The notes beneath the pieces were generated by a model. The model did not search any database, was not told the DNA's origin, and worked only from the letters and a program-made list of their open reading frames with translations. A stretch of 64,000 nucleotides of DNA. Source: Marinobacter sp. F4216. Its GTDB lineage: Bacteria; Pseudomonadota; Gammaproteobacteria; Pseudomonadales; Oleiphilaceae. Positions 60,192-64,000 of the stretch are shown one piece after another (position 1 is the first letter of the stretch; every line of letters starts with the position of its first letter). The DNA is taken from NCBI RefSeq assembly GCF_019931195.1, contig NZ_JAIOUO010000007.1:1-64000 (forward strand), in the 5' to 3' direction. The translations under genes were made by a program, and so were the position numbers.

Positions 60192-61079
60192 ATGGTTCTG
60201 GTTGTTTTTCTGCTGGCGTATCTGATCCGGCGGCAGCTGGATTATCAGGACCGTCTTTCGAGCGATCAGCTTTGGCGCCAGTGGTTTCACTTTGGCAGCA
60301 AGGTTGAGGCGGGGCATGAGGCTGGCATTGGTGCCGGTCTTGCGTTAGCGGTACTGCCGGCGTTGGCGGCCGGACTGCTCGTGGCGGCACTGGATTCCAT
60401 CGGGCTTGGTTTTGCTGCTTATCCCATGGAATGCGTGGTTCTTGTTCTGCTTATGGGCGCACCCGGTTGGGCCCCTGTGCTCCAGGCGTACGGGGATGCC
60501 TGGCGCCGTGGCAATATGCGAGAGGCGTGGGAGTCGATACAGGATCAGCTTCCCCCGCAAGAACGCCAGGCGGGGTTTGCACCCGGTGCCATGCACCAGG
60601 CTCTCTCGCGAGTCTTTCTTCAGTCCATTTTTCAGCGCTTCTTTTTGATCGGGTTCTGGTATGTGGTTGGCGGGATAGGTCTGGCGGTGCTGGCCCGTGG
60701 GCTTGTTGCACTCAAGGAACAGTGGCCCCAGGCTGCAGCCCGGAGCCGTTTTACGTTCCTGTGTGAGGTGGTGGCCTGGCTGCCGGTCCGGGTACTGTCT
60801 GTAACCTTTGGCATTGCCGGTGATCTTGCCGGATGGCTCAGGGAGTTGCCGGTGGGGCCAAGTCAGTTTTCCAATAAGCTGGATCACATTCTCATGATAT
60901 CGGCCAACGGCGCGTTAACCGGGTATGCCCTGGATCCGGATCGATTTTTCGAAATTCACCCGAAAGAGTGGCCGGATTTTGGTCATCGTAGCCTGAATGC
61001 CATCCGAGAGCTTCTGAATCGAAGCATGCTGGTCTGGATTTGTGGCCTGGCCCTGCTAGTGATCTCCGGGCTGATCTGA
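60192..61079 (+). CDS. ampE: Inner-membrane regulator AmpE
   Basis: This 295-residue multi-spanning membrane protein of the AmpE/CobD-like superfamily opens with VVFLLAYLIRRQLDYQDRLSSDQLW. RFFLIGFWYVVGGIGLAVLARGL and the final LVWICGLALLVISGLI are hydrophobic helices. It is encoded with ampD and was proposed to sense or transmit envelope signals. The gene ends just before a terminator shared with the next, convergent gene. Confidence 0.9.
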   Translation: MVLVVFLLAYLIRRQLDYQDRLSSDQLWRQWFHFGSKVEAGHEAGIGAGLALAVLPALAAGLLVAALDSIGLGFAAYPMECVVLVLLMGAPGWAPVLQAYGDAWRRGNMREAWESIQDQLPPQERQAGFAPGAMHQALSRVFLQSIFQRFFLIGFWYVVGGIGLAVLARGLVALKEQWPQAAARSRFTFLCEVVAWLPVRVLSVTFGIAGDLAGWLRELPVGPSQFSNKLDHILMISANGALTGYALDPDRFFEIHPKEWPDFGHRSLNAIRELLNRSMLVWICGLALLVISGLI

Positions 61080-61123
61080 AGTGCATCATAACTGGAAGCG
61101 TCCCGGTGGGCATTCGACCAGAT

Positions 61124-61154
61124 AAAAATCCGGCTTAAAGGCCGGATTTTTTTT
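61124..61154. terminator. Bidirectional terminator overlapping the 3' end of the adenosyltransferase gene
   Basis: AAAAATCCGGC pairs with GCCGGATTTTT around TTAAAG, and T tracts extend to 61154. It ends the ampE transcript on the plus strand. On the minus strand the stem includes the last codons of the adenosyltransferase gene and its stop (61135-61137). Confidence 0.88.
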
Positions 61155-61692
61155 GGTCCCACAAAATTTCCTGCCGTCCCCCACGCCGGGCCAGAACCCG
61201 TGCGATGACGAACAGAAGATCCGACAACCGGTTCAGATAATGCCGGGAGGCGGAATTGATGGAATCCTCGTGGCCCAGTGCGACCACAATGCGTTCCGCC
61301 CGTCGGCACACGGCCCTGGCCAGATGACATTGGGCGGCTTGAGCATTTCCGCCGGGAAGGACGAAGTTTTTCAATGGCGGGAGGTGTTCATTGTGGGCAT
61401 CCAGAGTCTGCTCCAGCCACTGGATGTGCTCGTCGCCGATGACTTTGCTGCCCGGAATCGCGAATTCGCCACCGAGGTCAAACAGGTGATGCTGGATGCG
61501 GCGAAACACATCGCCCAGCGGGTCGCTGGCTTCCAGGGTTTCGATCAACAGACCGATGTGGCAGTTCAGTTCATCGGCGGTACCCATCGCTTCGACTCGC
61601 TGGGCATTCTTAGCTATGCGGTTACCGTCGGCCAGGCCTGTCGATCCGTCATCGCCCGTTCGTGTGTAAATCTTGGAAAGGCGGTTGCCCAT
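61135..61692 (-). CDS. Cob(I)alamin adenosyltransferase, PduO type
   Basis: This 185-residue enzyme transfers the adenosyl group of ATP to cob(I)alamin. Its ATP-binding opening is IYTRTGDDGSTGLADGNRIAKNAQRVEAMGTADELN. CRRAERIVVAL and SRHYLNRLSDLLFVIARVLAR mark the cobalamin-binding C-terminal part. It starts 3 bases after panE. Its final codons form half of the intrinsic terminator stem. Confidence 0.93.
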   Translation of the reverse strand: MGNRLSKIYTRTGDDGSTGLADGNRIAKNAQRVEAMGTADELNCHIGLLIETLEASDPLGDVFRRIQHHLFDLGGEFAIPGSKVIGDEHIQWLEQTLDAHNEHLPPLKNFVLPGGNAQAAQCHLARAVCRRAERIVVALGHEDSINSASRHYLNRLSDLLFVIARVLARRGGRQEILWDQKKSGL

Positions 61693-61695
61693 TCT

Positions 61696-62598
61696 TTACT
61701 CCTGTTCGCCTGAAGACAGTTGTTGTACCTGTTCGGTCAGCATTTGGTTCACCGGAGTCGCGATGCCCAGTGACTGGCCCAATCGGACAAGGTATCCATT
61801 AATGTAGTCGATCTCGGTTTGCTTACCGCTGAGCACGTCGCTGCGCATGGAGGAGGTGTTTCTCGCTGTGCTTCGGGCCACAGCTTCAATGTTTTCCCGA
61901 AGCTTTTCCGGATCTGCGGGGCCGCGCCCGACGGCGTTCATCAGGTTGGCGATTTCTGTGCACAGACTTTCTATGTGGCTGAGGTAGAGGTCGGTCGACA
62001 GCATGTCTCCATTCGGGCAGTCCAGCAGGGCGGTAAACGGATTGATGCCCGCGTTAATGACCAGCTTTTTCCAGAGTCGGCCAAGGATATCCTGTTCGGG
62101 CCGGATACTCAGGCCGCTCACCGACAAGCGTGCTACCACGGCATAGAGTTTCTGGTCCGCCGAGTCGGTCAGGGGGCCAATCCAGGTTTCGCCGGCCCCG
62201 GCATGAACCACTTGATCGGGCGTTGGACGATTGGCACCTTCGGTTGTTGTGGCGGCAAGCACAGGCCGGTCAGCCCATCGTTCAGCCACAGCCTGTTGGC
62301 TGCCGAGTCCGTTCTGAAAAAGCACAATGGGTGTGCTGGCAGGAAGCCAGTTGGTAAGGTGCTCCATCGCATCCAGCGTGTCGCCGGCTTTGGTGGTGAC
62401 CAGTGCGAGGGCGGGGGTGTCGGCGGCGTTCAGCCAGGATGCGGTGACCTGCCGGGACTGCCCGTCGACTTCCTGAAAATGGAAGTGGACGGGCGCCGTA
62501 TTCGTTTGCCCCGGACGAGGCACAAAGGCCGTTTCGTGGGCGGGCAGGGAGGCGGCCCAGAGCCGCCCCATGGCGCCCGCACCAAGAATGGCGATCAT
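61696..62598 (-). CDS. panE: 2-dehydropantoate 2-reductase
   Basis: This 300-residue NADPH enzyme reduces ketopantoate to pantoate for coenzyme A. The Rossmann opening is MIAILGAGAMGRLWAASL. LVTTKAGDTLDAMEHL and the catalytic Lys region LGRLWKKLVINAGINPFTALL are conserved. Length is standard. It sits between valS and the cobalamin adenosyltransferase gene, with 3-base gaps. Confidence 0.9.
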   Translation of the reverse strand: MIAILGAGAMGRLWAASLPAHETAFVPRPGQTNTAPVHFHFQEVDGQSRQVTASWLNAADTPALALVTTKAGDTLDAMEHLTNWLPASTPIVLFQNGLGSQQAVAERWADRPVLAATTTEGANRPTPDQVVHAGAGETWIGPLTDSADQKLYAVVARLSVSGLSIRPEQDILGRLWKKLVINAGINPFTALLDCPNGDMLSTDLYLSHIESLCTEIANLMNAVGRGPADPEKLRENIEAVARSTARNTSSMRSDVLSGKQTEIDYINGYLVRLGQSLGIATPVNQMLTEQVQQLSSGEQE

Positions 62599-62601
62599 GG
62601 C

Positions 62602-64000
62602 TTACATGGCCTCGATCTCGGCCCGCTGCTGGCTCAGGCGGGACAGGCTGCTCTGGGCATCCCGAAGCTTTTCCTGTTCCTTTTCAACCACCTCAGCCGG
62701 CGCCTTGGCCGTGAACTTTTCGTTGCCCAGTTTGCCTTCCAGGCGTCCGATTTCTTTCTTCAGACGGTCAAGCTCCTTGTCCAGGCGCTTCAGCTCGGCT
62801 TCCTTGTCAATCAGGCCCGCCATCGGCACCAGCACTTCCATCTCGCCCACCAGCTGGGTGGCGGACATGGGGGCCTTGTCGCCGTCGAACCAGTCCAGAC
62901 TTTCCAGTTTGGCCAGGGAGGAGAGGAACTGGCGGTAGTCGTCCATACGGCGTTTGTCGTCGGCGTTTTTGCTGCGCAGCAGTACCGGAACCTTTTTGCC
63001 CGGGGAAATGTTCATCTCACCGCGAACGTTTCGGACGCCAATGATGACACCCTTCAGCCACTCGATGTCGGCTGCAACGGCAGTGTCCATCTTGCTGGCA
63101 TCTGGCTGCGGGAAGGGCTGCAGCATGATGCTGTCGCCCGACTTGCCGGCCAGCGGCGCAATGCGCTGCCAGATTTCTTCGGTGATGAACGGCATGATTG
63201 GGTGGGCTACCCGAAGAACCGCTTCCAGCACGCGAACCAGGGTACGACGAGTGCCCCGCTTGCCTTCGGCGCTGGCGTTGTCGTCGTTGAGAACCGGCTT
63301 GGACAGTTCCAGGTACCAGTCGCAGTACTCGTTCCAAATGAACTCGTAAAGCGCGTGCGCCGCCAGGTCGAAGCGGTACTGCTCCAGATGACGAATCACC
63401 TCCTGCTCGCAGTTCTGCAGTTCGCTGATGATCCAGCGGTCGGCCAGTGACAGTTCCACCGGCTCGTCGTTCACGCCGCAGTCCTCGCCTTCGGTGTTCA
63501 TCAGAACATAGCGGGCGGCGTTCCACAGCTTGTTGCAGAAGTTCCGGTAGCCTTCCAGGCGTTTCATGTCCCAGTTAATGTCGCGTCCGGTGGTGGCCAT
63601 AGCCGCCAGGGTGAAGCGCAGGGCGTCGGTGCCGTGTGCTGCAATGCCTTCCGGGAACTCTTTCTTGGTGCGCTTGCCGATTTTTTCAGCCAGCTTCGGC
63701 TGCATCAGGTTGCCGGTGCGCTTCTCCAGCAGGTCGTCGAGGCTGATGCCGTCAATCATGTCCAGCGGGTCAATCACGTTACCCTTGGACTTGGACATCT
63801 TGTCGCCATGCTCGTCCCGGATCAGGCCGGTCACATAGACCGTGTGGAACGGCACCTGCTGACTGCCATCTTCATTTTTCATGAAGTGCATGGTCATCAT
63901 GATCATCCGGGCAACCCAGAAGAAAATGATGTCGAAACCGGTAACCAGCACGTCGGTTGGGTGGAACGCCTTCAGGCGGTCGGTCGCTTCCGGCCAGCCC
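62602..64000 (-). CDS. valS: Valine--tRNA ligase, C-terminal part (runs off the window)
   Basis: About 465 C-terminal residues of this class I synthetase are present. The window begins in the catalytic domain, with the typical [12 protein letters not shown] before [19 protein letters not shown]. The KMSKS box is seen in [11 protein letters not shown], followed by an anticodon-binding domain and a C-terminal coiled coil (~60 residues, rich in Lys, Glu and Leu). The 5' half with the HIGH box lies beyond base 64000. The family length is about 950 residues. Confidence 0.97.
   Translation of the reverse strand, partial: GWPEATDRLKAFHPTDVLVTGFDIIFFWVARMIMMTMHFMKNEDGSQQVPFHTVYVTGLIRDEHGDKMSKSKGNVIDPLDMIDGISLDDLLEKRTGNLMQPKLAEKIGKRTKKEFPEGIAAHGTDALRFTLAAMATTGRDINWDMKRLEGYRNFCNKLWNAARYVLMNTEGEDCGVNDEPVELSLADRWIISELQNCEQEVIRHLEQYRFDLAAHALYEFIWNEYCDWYLELSKPVLNDDNASAEGKRGTRRTLVRVLEAVLRVAHPIMPFITEEIWQRIAPLAGKSGDSIMLQPFPQPDASKMDTAVAADIEWLKGVIIGVRNVRGEMNISPGKKVPVLLRSKNADDKRRMDDYRQFLSSLAKLESLDWFDGDKAPMSATQLVGEMEVLVPMAGLIDKEAELKRLDKELDRLKKEIGRLEGKLGNEKFTAKAPAEVVEKEQEKLRDAQSSLSRLSQQRAEIEAM

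Noticed and set aside
61819..63450. Open frame of about 540 codons on the plus strand opposite panE and valS
   Set aside because: It spans two real genes on the other strand and shows no family motifs.

Overview
The window looks like ordinary chromosome of a moderately GC-rich marine gammaproteobacterium. Protein sequences and gene order fit Marinobacter or a close relative best: the truD-surE-pcm-DUF368-nlpD-rpoS, dcd-mrp-metG-rsxABCDGE-nth, nadC-DUF1631-ampD-ampE and purM-purN-DUF2066-hda neighbourhoods resemble those of Pseudomonas and Marinobacter. The genus call is an inference from gene content. I see no prophage, insertion sequence, CRISPR array, tRNA or integron, and coding density is very high.

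Layout. 1-100: 3' tail of a 5S rRNA and its terminator. 429-9458 (minus strand): an acetate/short-chain-acid uptake cluster with a two-part sodium symporter (DUF4212 plus VC_2705-type SSS protein), an unknown membrane protein, a CrbS/MxtR-like hybrid kinase with a symporter-like sensor domain, and a DEDDh exonuclease plus cNMP/CBS/DUF294 protein. 9636-14253: SmrA-like protein, a tiny repeat-bearing lipoprotein, and a molybdenum hydroxylase operon (2Fe-2S subunit, Tat-exported Mo subunit, XdhC). 14301-17259: methionine salvage mtnB-mtnD-mtnC and a DUF3080 lipoprotein. 17275-18743 (minus): DUF2069, wrbA, arsC. 18794-29192: TlpA-like thioredoxin, dnaE, accA, tilS, pyrG, kdsA, eno. 29388-36659: ftsB, ispD, ispF, truD, surE, pcm, a DUF368 (PopT-type) carrier-lipid transporter, nlpD and rpoS. 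36861-37436: chalcone-isomerase-like secreted protein. 37520-45762 (minus): nth, rsxEGDCBA, metG. 45960-49682: mrp, dcd, yjaG-like, avtA. 49679-52234 (minus): DUF3108, purN, purM. 52446-56284: DUF2066, CDP-alcohol phosphatidyltransferase, hda, an orphan ParA ATPase, YqcC-like. 56285-57124 (minus): nadC. 57330-61079: DUF1631, ampD, ampE. 61135-64000 (minus): PduO-type cobalamin adenosyltransferase, panE, and the C-terminal part of valS, which runs off the window.

Most genes are housekeeping: replication and its control (dnaE, hda), envelope and carrier-lipid metabolism (accA, kdsA, ispDF, popT-like, nlpD, ampDE), nucleotide synthesis (pyrG, purMN, dcd), membrane redox (rsx) and stress response (rpoS, surE, pcm). 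No clearly new multi-gene system is evident. The observations most worth checking are (i) a hairpin between the symporter and the downstream gene whose 5' arm can pair either with its own 3' arm or with the next gene's Shine-Dalgarno, (ii) a 64-residue lipoprotein with three R-x-I-W repeats, (iii) an EF-hand-like loop in the symporter, (iv) a Tat-plus-lipobox molybdenum hydroxylase of unknown substrate, (v) an orphan ParA beside hda, and (vi) regularly spaced TGAC half-sites between nadC and the DUF1631 gene.
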